From the NCBI RefSeq assembly GCF_019703515.2, contig NC_059349.1, positions 29,323,744 to 29,387,743 on the forward strand: DNA of 64,000 nt, written 5' to 3'. Source of the DNA: Myxocyprinus asiaticus. Taxonomy: Eukaryota > Chordata > Actinopteri > Cypriniformes > Catostomidae. Shown here piece by piece: positions 32,413 through 63,244 of the stretch; positions within the stretch are counted from its first letter, which is position 1, and every line of letters starts with the position of its first letter. The position numbers were made by a program, and so were the translations under genes. Below the pieces are notes generated by a model that was not told the DNA's origin, ran no database searches, and was given only the letters and a program-made list of their open reading frames with translations.

Positions 32413-35235
32413 ACCTCACCTGATGACAACAAGGGACTCTTCTTTCATTCTTCATTTATTTAAGGCATTATTTTCTTCTTCTTTTTTGTAATCTTTGGTG
32501 AATTTTTACATTTTATTTGTTTCTTTTGATTTGTCTCGTTTTTATCATGAACAGTCCTTGTTCCCCAAGTCATTCTACCAGGTCGAACCTTTGGAGGGGA
32601 GAACAAGTGTAATTATGATATTATGTTTTTGTTTTGTTTTGGCTGGTTCTTGATTTTGTTTAATTGAGATATTGTGATAAAAATGTAAAAGTGGCACATA
32701 AAGAGAAACCAAATGATTTTGTGGTAAATTTGAGCTTGGGGTACCCTCGTGGGTGACGGTTAGTTTTGGAAGGACACTCGAAACAAATGATCATTCCTAA
32801 AACACTCGCACACAGTGTTAATGTCATTCCTCGATTGTATTTTAAGGATCAGCTTTAACTCTCTGAAAAAGGCCTGATTTTAAGAATGACCACGGAGGGG
32901 TAAAGCGGCTGAGATTCAGATGGGCACATCACCTCAAACCCAAATAAAGGAACCATAACTCCAACCTCCAACAATGACTTGAGTGAGCCACAAGACATAA
33001 GTCCTCCCCTCTCTCCTGTGTTTCTTACTATCAGCTCATCTTGTATCTCTGTTCCAAAATTCAGTGCAAGTACTTTTGTGGAATGCATCGACAAAAAAAA
33101 GAAAAGAGAATACCTGTTTGCTAAATCCTTCTATATTTGCGTGTGAAGGGCACACCAGAGGATGCTGTTTCCTAAATTTGCTGAATTTGAACAAAACAGC
33201 GATATTTACCCGTCAGAGTCTAACATAATCAGTCATATGTTTCGCTGTTTCCTTTCAGTGAAAAACAAAACAGAAACAGAAAGACTTGTGTGAGATTGAG
33301 TAGCAGTAATAATATTTATGTACTAGCACTTCATTAAATTCCACCCCTTACATGATGCATTTGGATCAGGAATTATTTACTGTGTACAAATTAGTTCAAT
33401 TGTATAGATGTGCATATTACTAAAGATAAATGCTTTGACAAAAATGGCTATATTGGCAGATAGACAAATTACTTGCCGTGATATCTTCCACATTCCATGA
33501 CCTCCGCCCTCCACAAGTGCCCCAGTGGATCCGAACACTTAGAATGCACTCTGCGGCTTCCATCTGAAGGAAAGCGAAAAGAAAGAAGAAACGAGAAGAG
33601 AGATGCTCAACTCCATTCTCAGGGAATCACTTAAAGAAATAAAACAGAAAAAATAGTAGCATAAGCATTTAAGATATTGTAAATATGAAAGTGTCAACTC
33701 AAAAAATTGTAAAGTTATAATTATTTATGAGAACTGTATGTTTTTTCTTTTCGGATACTTGAATTTGTTGGGCTGGGAATGTGACAACCGTAAGAGGAAA
33801 GACTTCAGAAACATTTCTCAGGTGTTCCTGTGTACATTTCTGATTTACTGTTTTATTTGAATCCTTTTTATTTTTTGTAAAAAAAAAAAAAAAAGAGAAA
33901 AAAAAAACTTTTTTTTTTTTTTTTTTTGCAAGAGGAAGCATGTAAAGCTTGAAGAAAGGAGAGGACAAATGTTATTGAACAGACTATGCAGAACCACTTC
34001 TCGAATTTTCCCTCTTCTTCCCGATCTTCCTCTGTCTTTTCCTCTTGGGGGTGTTCCTTGTTTGGCTCGGGGGTAAAGGTGCTCTCCCCAAATTTAACAG
34101 TTTGTATCCGTAAGTAATCGGCACAAGCTGCAAGTTTGGATGGACTTAGCCTTTGCTCTAAATATGACTCTACTTTGAAGCCTTATAGTCTTTACTGAAA
34201 GCACTGCATGTGTTTCAGGACATTGTGTTGCCAATATCAATGGAGTACAGCACTGAAAATGGACCTACACCTTCAGATTGCCCAAACAAGAAAGAAGGGC
34301 ATCTGCTACTGCTTTCCTTTGTGATGACGTGTTCAACACACTTTAGGGTCGTGATATCCTGTATTGGGGCTCATTGAGGGCAGTAAGGTCTGTCTGTTTA
34401 GAGGTTGTGACTTACCATTGCCTAATTAAGACATTAATATTTCATTAATGGCTAAATCTTAAGGAGATTTCTAAATATTGATGGCTACGGTTGGTCGATT
34501 TAATTTAAATGGTTTTCCAGTTTCCAGCTTTGTTCACAGCATTAGTTTCAAAGTTCATACTAATTGCCTCAATTGTGGCATCCTCAAGTCACATTATGCA
34601 GCCTTTTTTCCTCAACCTGCTCAGTCAGGGAGATCAATGGAAGGACCCGAGAAAGTTCACAGATTAGGGAAACTTTACTTTTTTTTTTTTTTCATTCATC
34701 TGCAGGATGATCATAGTGCTGCCTGTTTGATTAAAAAAAAAATAATAATAAATAAAAAAAAATAAATAAATACAAAATAAGGAAAAAAACAAGCATTTTC
34801 TGTAGCTAACTAGTTCGTCCAATGGCATTGCAAAAAGAGAATAACCTCCTCTGGCTTTTAATTTCTCTCTCTGTAATTTCTCAGTGTCTGTATGTGTTAA
34901 CTGTACCAGTGTTTTGATCTGTCCCTAGAGTTTAGAAGGAAAAAAAAAAAAATCGCTGGTAGAGATTGTTCACTAGTTCATCTACTGTTTAATTTTGTTT
35001 CGTTTTAATTTAAGGGAAAGTGTTTGTCGCCTCTTTGTGCTACTGAATTATAAAAAGGTATCCAGTATTTGTTGCCACAAAAGTATAGTTCATCAACACT
35101 TTTTGTTTGTGCAACCTCTTGAGCTAATGTCTATAAACAAAAATTTATTACTATTTATGTAATGCTACTACCATTTTATATGATTTGTGTTGAATTTCAG
35201 TGCTTTTCTATAAATAAAGTGTGAAACACGTAGTT
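32413..35235 (+). other. zswim5 3' untranslated region
   Basis: AT-rich sequence without coding features follows the stop. It contains long homopolymer runs (A at about 33879-33907, T at 33909-33927, T at 34679-34692) and several AATAAA-type hexamers, the best placed at 35213. The extent is inferred from that signal; an earlier end, for example after AATAAA near 32943, is possible. Confidence 0.6.
35213..35218 (+). promoter_or_regulatory. polyadenylation signal, probable end of zswim5
   Basis: AATAAA followed within 25 bases by GT-rich sequence (GTGTG, GTAGTTTG). Sequence character changes downstream to intergenic DNA. Confidence 0.55.
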
Positions 35236-38200
35236 TGCCTTGCTTATAACATAATGTATGTTGTAGCCGGTTGCAACAACAGGGTTTCCATGCGTCCTGG
35301 AAAACATGGAATTTTGCAATGCAGTTTTCCAGTCCTGGAAAACAATTATTTGTCCTGGAAAATATTTTAGTATAATTAAACTGTTTGACTGCATCGCTAA
35401 CAAGGTTTTTGTTACATGTAGAAAAGCATGGTAAAGATCAGGACTCGGGATAGGTGTCAAATACACAAATTCATTTGTCACTGCTGCCGTCATAAACGAA
35501 GCCCTGCCTTGTCATGTAAAAAAATGCAATGTTAATTTGAAAAATCAAATTAATTAAAATGATTCTGTTGTCACCGTTTTGATAATAAAATGTAATTAAA
35601 CTATCAAATACGGAATTCAGAAAAAATCCATAATATACATCATGACCTCTCGTATGTTTTTGCTTAAATATAACACCAGATGGATGCATAAAATGTCCTG
35701 GAAAATTGTGCAGTGAAAAGAGCGGGAACCCTGAAAGTTTTCTTAAAGTAATAGGTTTGGTGCAACCAGGCACTGTCTAAAATGAGCAGTTTTCTTTCAA
35801 GTGTTGACATATTATCCATTAAATCAGGAAGTTGGGGCAGGACATATCACAGGGCTTGTCTTTAAAAAACAAACAAAAAAAAAAAAAAACACATTTGCCA
35901 ATAGGCTTTAGTTCATGCTACAACTTGACAAAAGCACACTAAGCTACTTTCTTTGCAATTTAATTGATTAATGATTTGGAAAGAAACAAAGTAATGCCAA
36001 AAGAAGTATGGGAGTTGGTGCAACCAAAAACACATGCATAAACCATGATTTGCTACTTGCTATTGCTAGTCAAAAGGAGGTTGTATTTATAATTTACAGG
36101 GATTGGACGTTGTCTTTTTTTTAAGACCAATCAATATTCATCAATATTTCGGGCTTTTCCTAGAAGAGAAAGACTGTGAATCTTAAATGGTCGTTAATTC
36201 TGTCAACCTTTAGGAGAACACTACTCTATAGATGGCCTCAAAACTAACAGACATGAACAAAACCTACAAAACTTTCATTTTAATTTCATGGGGTCTTTAA
36301 TATATATTAATGCACACTTAGTGGCCCACACATCTTGTCCAGACAATATCTTCAGCTCTCCTCCTGTCACCGCTTAGGAAACTAATAAGTTTATTGTAAA
36401 ATCACACTAAACACCATGAAAACCTTGTGTCAGAGTGATAGACTGTGTTAGAGATGCAGTTGACAGGAACAATGCTCGTTGGGCATGCTTATACAAACTA
36501 TCCCATCAATCAGGGTCCCCTCACAGCTGCTGCTCTTTATTGTGTCTTGGACCTGGTGCAGCGCTCTGCTCCTGTGAGGACCACTGTGTAAGTGTTTGTC
36601 AAGCATGGCAGCATTGCTGGCTGAAATATGGATAGGGCTGGCGCTGTTAGCCACGCTGCACAGAGAAGGCATTTCCTTAGCTCAGTGATTTAGCAGAAGT
36701 GACACACCAGGTAAAGAGAGACAAGTAATTGGCTTTCCCACCTTGTTTTGAGTTTCCAGTGTGGGATGTGAGGCTGTCAGATTGGAACGAGTAGGTGCTC
36801 GGCTTTGTGGGGGGAAAACAGGCATTGTTTGTAAGTGTAACAATGTTTGAACACTAGAGAGCCTTTTCTTTAATTAGATCCCAACCCATCATCAGAAAGA
36901 GGAGGTCTTAAAAGCAGTCATGGAACAAGCAAGCCTGTCAGGCAACTCTGAAAATGGTTGTGCTTCAGGTTTGCGCAGTGAGAGGGAGCCTTGTCCTCTG
37001 CACCCTGCATGGCAGGTTCTGCTCTTAGCGTAATCACACATTGTGTTCTTAGGGGAGCTGATTTGCAGAGCTTTGTTCTGCTGCTCTGATTTTCCCAGAA
37101 TCCTTCTGTAATTGGGCTGTTGGAAGACTGGGTAAGGAGGGGTGGGGCAGCTTGGGACTTTTTAGCAGAGAGGGTGAAGCGGGCATGAAGTATTGTAGTG
37201 AATTATGGAAGGAAGAACATATGTTGAGAACCAGATAAAAGATCAAGCCATAATGCAATTACAGTCATGATAGAAGTATAATTTGGGTTGCTGTATTAGC
37301 ATGGTCTCTCTAAAAAAAAACATTGTGCATTTAATTGATTTTACCACGGGAAATGGGTGTTCTTAGGCACATGCATAAAGTTCCCTAACCTGACTCGTGT
37401 TACTTAATAATTTTATAAAACATTGGCAACAGCAGTATGATAAAAGGTACCAATGTTAAATAAAGAGCTACATTTATTAATAAGAATAATAAGAATAAAC
37501 TGGTCTTACACCAATTACTATAGTGCATTGACAAACTGTAGGCTGTTTGCAGTTGCCAAGCAATGTAACATCTTGTGCATTAAGACAGAATTTGCAGTTA
37601 CATTGTATTTATAGAGTGCGACAGTCAGGTTCTGGAAGTAAAATCCCATTAATTTTCTCTGTAGAAGAAATTATTTTTAAAGAAATGAAAGATATGAAAA
37701 ATATACCTTAAGATCTACCATGAGCTCTGAGGTTGTTGATCAGTGGTATATGCTTCTATTGAATTCATCAGTCCACATTATTTAAACTTTTATTGCAATT
37801 TACAAAAAATAAATAAATAAAAAAATAAAAATCCTACTGGAATTCCTGGTGAAGAAATTCATTACCCATGAATCATGAAAAGAAAGATCCATCAATCAAA
37901 GAGTTGCAGCAAACAAACTGCCGCAAAGGAGCTGAGCAGCGACCACCCACTACTCTGATGCACAGTGAATGACGCAATCGAGTCTCGATAGAGTCGAGCA
38001 TATCTGAAAATTTGGTAATAAAATTAAATGTTGTGATTCACCTCAGAGCTGGTTGGTTTGGGTCATTCAGCGATGCAAACTGCTAGCCTTTCAGCTAAAG
38101 TCACCTTTTCTGAAGCTAATTTGCACAAATGGTTTGGTAAGATTTTCTAAATTATCCTTATTAAAATCACTTGAAAGTGTTACTTGAAGCACACATAAAT

Positions 38201-38574
38201 ACAGTCAGTAAATGAAGAAAGACCAAAATCGCAAAAACGGTTGGTCAAGATTATGATCAAAGAATATATTTCAAATCAGCAATAAAATCTGACAACACTG
38301 GAATCATAAATTGCACTTCTTTACCTCAGATAACGTTAAATAAAAAAATAAATAAAATAATATGTCTGTATCGAAAAGGTGATTGGCACTTTTACCTGTA
38401 AGGCGGGACTTCCTTTCTACATCCGTTGACCACTGGGTGTTCCAATTTCTCCCATTTATTTTATTAGAAGTGGCTCATCTCTGCTAAAAGGTCTCTGTCT
38501 AAATACAAATATTATATATAGGCACAATTTTCAATCATGTTCATTATTAAACCGCACTATTTTGACTCTAAGAC

Positions 38575-38665
38575 ATCACTATATAACAGCCTCTTTTTCT
38601 GTAAAAGTATAATTTTCTGTAAAGCTGCTTTGAAATGACAAATAAACATGACTTGACATGACACC
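38575..38665 (+). repeat. possible LINE (L2-type) 3' tail
   Basis: CTGTAAAGCTGCTTTGAAAT followed by ACTTGACATGAC resembles the 3' ends of fish L2-like retroposons, which end in short tandem repeats. No upstream reverse transcriptase is seen. Confidence 0.45.
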
Positions 38666-39813
38666 GGAACAAAGGTGGTTGAAAAAGTGGGCGGACACTT
38701 TTGCGCTCTAGAGTCGTTTTACTACAGATTCGATCATGGCTTATCCAATCAGAATTTTTAACATAAAAAAAAATATCAACTGTTCTGGGTAGAAATGAAT
38801 ACGTGTAATCTGGATTACATAATCAGATTACAAAAATCAAGTACTTATAATTAGATTAAAATACATTTTAAAATACTTACTTTTAGATTACAGTTACTTT
38901 TTTATGGATTACATGATTATAAATAAATCAGGCAAAGGCAGTAAATGATGTTCAGCCTGCTGTCTTGGGGAACATATTGGATTTTCAGGCCTGCTGATTT
39001 GCTGAGAGAATGAACCCAAAGCCCCACAAACCCCCACGACTTATCCCCCTTGTGGCTTCTTAAAGGAGGCCTTAGGGAATTCAGCTTTTTTTTGTAGTGG
39101 ATTCATTGTTGCAATTAAAAATAATGCCAGGAGCCCCTTGAGGTAACATGGAATAAATGTGTGTACATGTGTGTGTGTGTATCTGCTTGTGCCTCTCTAG
39201 GAAACTGCCCAGCCCTCCTCAATCACAGCTGTGCTCTATGGACACAAACAAGCACAGAGCGGCAGGCCTTAAAAATCCTACAACACTAATCAGCAAATTG
39301 ATTACAGGACATTTCTCCTTTCACCAGGGCTTACAGCATCTAACACACACACAGTCAAGGCCTGACGTACCCTGCACTGTGGCAGCACTGCACACTGTGG
39401 ACGAGGTTAAAAGAGGGCTGCAGCTGCCACCATTTCATGCTAAAAGACTGTATGTGTGTGGGGAGGAATATCTATCATGTTGTTTCAATTTACAATCTGT
39501 GGTTTCTCGTAAAACAGACAGTCTGAAGTAAACAACTTAACACTCATGTTCTGTTTGGGGTCTGAGAGAGCCATTTTAATACCTAGAAAAATACTTCAAA
39601 TTGAAGTATCAGGTTGATACTTCATGACTGTTTCTAATCTTATGAGAATTGATCCCAAACACAATGTCCACTTTTTTTATTACTATTATTGTATGCGTTT
39701 TTGCCAGGAACAAATTTAACATTTTAGTCACATTTCTGAAAAGTGCATGCATACTTTGTGTAAAACAAAGGGATAACATTTAAAAAATATCTTGGTCATT
39801 AAAAAAAAAATTC

Positions 39814-39814
<1 letters not shown>

Positions 39815-39879
<65 letters not shown>
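39815..39879 (+). repeat. (TA)n microsatellite
   Basis: An uninterrupted TA run of about 32 units, preceded by a run of A. Likely length-polymorphic. Confidence 0.97.
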
Positions 39880-39881
<2 letters not shown>

Positions 39882-40419
39882 AAATTGTATTTGCTATGGA
39901 ATCTCTGGGACACAAAAACAGTGAAATTAATCTCAACTGAACACAGTTTTATGTATTCAATTGCACTTCAGAGAGCTCGAACACAATGGAAACATGTTTA
40001 TTAATTCTAATACATTCTTGTTTTGAAGATCTGGGTTTTTCAAAAACATCTGGCATACGTCACGTCACATCATATGATATGTTGCTGGGGAATCCCACTC
40101 CCATGTCCAACCCTCCCACAAACAAAAACCAACTGGATTTAAGGATTTGCTGACCCAGGGTGCTTATACGTCATTCACTAATACATCCAGTGGGATTAAC
40201 ATTTCTATTACTAAATGCAAAAGCAGAGAGTGTGTGTGTGTGTGCGTGAGTGAGAGAGAGAGAGAGAGACTGTAAACACAGATCAAGAAAATAACTCCCC
40301 ATGCCATAAGATTAGTAAAAAACAAAGGAAATAAAAAAATTGTTGCACATGATTTGGGTATGTAACATTCCGCCTAACTAAATTCCCCTGATAGTTGGTT
40401 TGTCTTAAAAGGATCACTC

Positions 40420-40425
40420 TTTATT
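40420..40425 (-). promoter_or_regulatory. candidate urod polyadenylation signal
   Basis: The minus strand reads AATAAA here, about 710 bases beyond the urod stop. No closer canonical hexamer was noticed on this strand. Weak evidence only. Confidence 0.3.
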
Positions 40426-40799
40426 TTGCTTCATATAAAACATCCATTGATATGTACACACATTCACAGAGGTTCATGTATGTCAGTTACTATTTCAGTA
40501 AAGACAGACTATGCCCAGATGTTACTATGGTACTGGATCAAAAACAAACCAATACGGCGCTTCATATTTAATCAGATTTGATCCTCCTTCACTTATTCCA
40601 GATTCCCCAGTGATCATACAGTGCATTCAATGTAATGAAAACATCCATAAAAATTATATTAAAGATCAGATGGATTGATGTGAAACCATTATAAAAAGAA
40701 GAATTGATTTAGGTAAAGTAGATAGATGGCCTACATAATAATTGAAATGAATCAGGCCCCTTATTAAAAGTCCATTCTTATGATAATATTAAACAGACA

Positions 40800-41045
40800 G
40801 ATCACTCAAAATGAAAATTTTAATCAAAATATATAAATTCTGTCATCAGTTACTCACCCTCAAGTTTCTTTCATTTTCACTGTATGGAAAAAAAAAAAAC
40901 ATGCAATGAAAGTGAATGTTGACTGAGGTTAACATTCTGCCTAGCATCTCCTTTTGTGTTCTATGGAAGAAAGAAAGAAGTATGGGTTTGAAACCACAAG
41001 GGTGAATAAATGCGAATTTTCATTTTTGGGTGAACTATCCCTTTA
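40800..41045 (+). repeat. MITE of the GATAGTTCACCC family
   Basis: Left end ATCACTCAAAATGAAAATTT and right end TTTTGGGTGAACTATCCCTT are inverted copies; the inner arms match around a short loop. It lies within 100 bp of the urod stop and so falls in the predicted urod 3'UTR. Confidence 0.8.
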
Positions 41046-41136
41046 AGAATTATAGCTTGGCGCAGCGCTCCAGGGTAGACAGTTGTTGTTTTTCATCTGC
41101 TTCAGTTCCTCTAATGGAGAGAGTGAACCTAATGTC

Positions 41137-51227
<10,091 letters not shown>

Positions 51228-51410
51228 TCTTGACAGTCAGGTCCAGCGGAGAATAAACCTTGAACGAGTTTCTGCAGACTGAACGAGCTTGCATAACATG
51301 CTCTTGACTACACTAATATGAATAACGTCACGCCTCCAAACTGAAGGGCGCGGCCATCTTGAAATTGTCACATGACCACGAGTGGGCGCGATATGGAGCC
51401 CTTTTCAGAG
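51228..51410 (-). promoter_or_regulatory. urod promoter and 5'UTR
   Basis: The interval upstream of the urod ATG is richer in CpG than its surroundings. On the minus strand AAGATGGCCGC at 51360-51350 matches the YY1 site (AAnATGGCnGC). GTCACATGAC at 51367-51376 is a palindromic E-box-like site, and an ACGTCA half-CRE lies at about 51324-51329. No TATA box at a suitable distance was noticed. A housekeeping TATA-less promoter is inferred. Confidence 0.5.
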
Positions 51411-51425
51411 CATATTATGAAACAT

Positions 51426-52016
51426 TAAAGGTGCTATATGTAAGCTTGACAACAAGCGTTTGAAATGGGTACTGCAGTTCAAATTCAAAATATTGGAGAT
51501 TTGTCTGCCCCGCCCCAAACTCGAAGCTCATGTGGGCTGCCAGAATTAGCCACCTCACCATCCGTTTTAAAGGATTTCTGGGCTTTAAGCTGTGTCCATC
51601 TTCCAAAGGCAACTCCAGTATTTATCCTTGTTTTACTACGCCTCTGGACATGGTGGTTTTTAGATGGATGGGGAGGCTTTTTAGGTCGGGTGGAATCTGT
51701 TATCTCTGATCCAGTTTGTTTGCTGGCTTCCATGGCTGCAGCACGCAGTGTTGTTTGCCTGCAAACTTGTTCAAATCTGTTTTCCGGCGGTGTCGAAATA
51801 CTATTGGTGAGTGGGCAGTGGGCGGGATCACACAGACCAAAACATAAACAGAAATTCCGGCCCGGAATGGAAACTTCAAAGTAGAATATACTGGCTGTAG
51901 CATTGTTATCGGAGAAGCCAGTATTTCAACTTAGCATGTTTCCTAATTCTCTAATGACATATTATGGTCATTTTATGATTTAGTACAGTAAAAAATATTA
52001 CATATAGCACCTTTAA
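51426..52016 (+). repeat. MITE upstream of urod
   Basis: Inverted ends TTAAAGGTGCTATATGTAAG and ATTACATATAGCACCTTTAA. Interior about 590 bp with an open frame on each strand that shows no domain. It abuts the next element and starts about 200 bp from the urod start codon. Confidence 0.85.
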
Positions 52017-52424
52017 AGGTGCACTCAGTAATTTTTTCCTCGTTAAAAAAGCTGTACTCCTTAAGAAATGAATTGTAATTTTGAAACATATGTAGGAAAT
52101 CATGACCACTCACATTAAAATGAAGACAGTCATATCAGTATCCTTCTAAAAGCTGTTTTATTCTACATGGGAAGGGTCCGCACATGGGGGCTGCCATGTT
52201 AGAATCACATGACCAGCAGAATACTACTGGCTTAATCTCAGTAACCGTCCTGTTATTTGACACTTTCACTCATTGAATAAAGTAATCATGGCTGACTGTG
52301 AATACTACATTTCTACAATGGCATCTGAAACTTAAAACTATTGAGTTTGATGCTGCATCCAAGCCACTAGGTGTCACTGTAGGTCCAAGATGACACAAAC
52401 AAAAGTTACTGAGTGCACCTTTTA
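52013..52424 (+). repeat. second MITE abutting the first
   Basis: Inverted ends TTAAAGGTGCACTCAGTAAT and GTTACTGAGTGCACCTTTTA. It shares the central TTTAAA (52012-52017) with its neighbour. Interior without coding content. Confidence 0.85.
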
Positions 52425-52546
52425 ATAAATACTTTTCAAGGTATTTCCGTAGTTTTCTGTGGGTTGACAACCAAACAATAAAGCATTAAACTGTGTTTTA
52501 TGATTCCATACATCAAGAACTCTATTTCTAAATATGAAAGAAACAC

Positions 52547-52552
52547 TTTATT
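52547..52552 (-). promoter_or_regulatory. candidate polyadenylation signal of the lyn-like gene
   Basis: The minus strand reads AATAAA about 860 bases beyond the stop codon at 53409. It is placed just before the MITE pair. Other hexamers further upstream fall inside the MITE at 52872-53135. Confidence 0.4.
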
Positions 52553-52871
52553 AGGTATGTACTAGATAATGTACAAATGTACACAGTATTTCATGCCAAT
52601 TTACAGAGCGTTTCATTCTTAGCAATTCACTGGTTTAATTACAAATTTATGATAAAATATTGCCCTCTGCCACTGTTCATTATTGTATTATTGTCAATAT
52701 TGTTATTACAAGCTGAATGAAATATAAAAAGAAGCTTTCAAAAAGATCACACACCCATTATAGTGGTACAATTCATTGATTACATTTGGCCATTATTGTC
52801 ATTAAAAAATTAGAAATACACAGGTATAATAATAATAATAAAAATAATTATAATAAAGTGACTTAATTAAT

Positions 52872-53135
52872 TAAAGGTATAGATCACCCAAAAATGAAAA
52901 TTCTCTCATCATTTACTCACCCTCATGCCATCCCAGATATGTATGACTTTCTTTCTTCTGCTGAACACAAACAAAGATTTTTAGAAGAATATCTCAGCTA
53001 TGTGAGACATCCTTCTAAGAATCTTTGTTTGTGTTCAGCAGAAGAAAGAAAGTCAAACACATCTGGGATGGCATGAGGGTGAGTAAATGATGAGAACAAA
53101 TTAAAATTTATTTTTGGGTGTAGCATTCCTTTAAA
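52872..53135 (+). repeat. near-perfect palindromic MITE in the predicted lyn 3'UTR
   Basis: Ends AAAGGTATAGATCACCCAAA and TTTTTGGGTGTAGCATTCCT. The inner arms (CTTTCTTCTGCTGAACACAA at 52949 and its complement near 53033) pair over roughly 100 bp with few mismatches and a short loop near 53000. Confidence 0.9.
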
Positions 53136-53408
53136 TCCTTGAATTTAGCAAATGCTACTTTGAAGTAAAAAAATTACAAATGTACTGAAATGTTGAACAT
53201 GAAGAGCAAAGGTAGCAAATAGGCAGTTAAAACTTCAATTTGAAGCAGAGATAGAAAATCTAATCCTTTCTTACTTATAAGTAAGCAGATTGATCAAATT
53301 ATTAGTTACATATTATTACATTCATTCATAGATAAATCACAGATCTTTTGATCATTGTAAAACACTACAAACATGATAAAGTCAAACACAAGAGATCATT
53401 TTGCAGCC

Positions 53409-61576
<8,168 letters not shown>

Positions 61577-62367
61577 GTTTCCTGCAATGAAGAGAAAAGC
61601 TACTGTCACGTAGTGAAAGTATAAAGACATGGGGAAACTGGAATTACATCAAAACAAACGTTCAGTAACCCTTAAATCCATGGGTGTTTTGCTAACACAA
61701 ATGACATTTTTGGGTCTTTAGAGACCTGGCACGTATATCTATCACAAATGGATCTATAAAATGCCCAGAAAGTGTCAAATTTTCAAAACATTTAAAAGAT
61801 AATTTGAAAATAATAGAATACAATATATTCTGATATGTTTTGATGTTATTCATGTCATATATCAGAGATGGTGTGACAAATCTAGAACAAAATTCATTAC
61901 TTCCACACTGAAATTTCATGAGATGCAACTGGCTGTCAAAAACATATTGAGCTACACATTACAAATAATCTACAAAAAAGATAAACATATGTATTTTCTC
62001 AGGCACTTTTTGAGTCTAAATAGACACACAACTTACATAATTTCAGTAGTACACACAAATGACAATAAACATATCATACTGTTCATGTGTTGTACTTGTT
62101 ATAGTTTACTTCCACATTGCTTCTTCTTCAAATAGCAATGTCAAATGTAAATCAAGTCAATCACTGAAAAAACAATGGCACCTTGAGTAAGAAATAGCAT
62201 GTATAATATTTATGTGTACATGCATATGGGATACTGATAATTCACCACCGTTGTGCCAAACAACAAACAAATAAAAAATCACATTTGTCAAATTTGTATA
62301 TGAATATAGTACAAATCTGTCATGTAATAAAGAAATATATATCATGTGATAGTAAACTTATATAAAT

Positions 62368-62377
62368 AAATAAATAA

Positions 62378-62412
<35 letters not shown>
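62368..62412 (+). repeat. (TA)n(CA)n microsatellite
   Basis: A short AAAT run, then TA and CA runs, directly abutting the next element; the same arrangement as at 27325-27413. Confidence 0.9.
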
Positions 62413-62413
<1 letters not shown>

Positions 62414-62810
62414 TACCGGTCAAAAGTTTTGAAACACTTGACTTGAAATGTTTCTCATGATCTTAAAAATCTTTTGATCTGAAGGTGTATGCTTAAATGT
62501 TTGAAATTAGTTTTGTAGACAAAAATATAATTGTGCCACCATATTAATTTATTTCATTATAAAACTAAAATGTAATTAAAAAAAAAAAAGTTTTTGCAAT
62601 TGATGACTTGGACCAAATAATAAAGAAAAGCAGCTAATAAGTGCCCAACATAGATGGGAACTCCTTCAATACTGTTTAAAAAGCATCCCAGGGTGATAGC
62701 TCAAGAAGTTGGTTGAGAAAATGTCAAGAGTACATGTCTGCAAATTCTAGGCAAAGGGTGACTACTTTGAAGATGCTAAAATATAACACAGTTTTGATTT
62801 ATTTTGGATT
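62413..62810 (-). repeat. one-ended copy of the CTACCGGTCAAA element
   Basis: Begins CTACCGGTCAAAAGTTTTGA and is collinear with the reverse complement of 27590-27960. The second terminus is missing; at about 62812 it passes into a different element. Confidence 0.8.
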
Positions 62811-62812
62811 TT

Positions 62813-63241
62813 GATTAAATAAATCAGAAAAAGAGCTAAATCAATATTCGGTGTGACCACCTTTGCCTTTAAAACAGCACCAATTCTCCTACTTACACCT
62901 GGACACAGTTTTTCTTGGTTGTTAGCAGATAGGACGTTCCAAGCTTCTTGGAGAATTCACCACAGTTATTTTATTTTAATTTTAATTGAGGCTGTCTCAA
63001 TTGCTTCTGTCTCTTCATGTAATCCCAGACTGACACGATGTTCAGGGGGGCTCTGTGAGGGCCATGCCATCTGTTGCAGGGCTCCCTGTTCTTCTATTCT
63101 ATTCTATTTGCAAAAGTAATGTTTGGGAGTATAAAATGTATATTTCCAACTGACACACTAAAGTAGCAGATATAAATAACCATCTTAAGACAAATGCTTT
63201 TGTGAAACATCTTATGTGCCTAAGACATTTGCACAGTACTG
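62813..63241 (-). mobile_element. right end of a Tc1-like element of the 23390 family
   Basis: Matches 25240-25523 (TTGCCTTTAAAACAGCACCA, TTTTTCTTGGTTGTTAGCAG) and ends in GCACAGTACTGTATG near 63241. The left part is absent. Confidence 0.75.
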
Positions 63242-63244
63242 TAT

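Larger units (their letters stand above)
35236..40420. other. zswim5-urod intergenic region
   Basis: No gene is visible. Short open frames have no family features. It contains a TA microsatellite, a LINE-tail-like segment near 38575-38665 and repeat-like ends at 38780-38930 (GGATTACATAATCAGATTAC). The less AT-rich part at 36430-37230 resembles nothing I know and might hold regulatory sequence. Confidence 0.6.

Noticed and set aside
51465..51884. 139-codon open frame upstream of urod
   Set aside because: It is contained in a MITE with inverted ends and has an antisense frame of similar quality.
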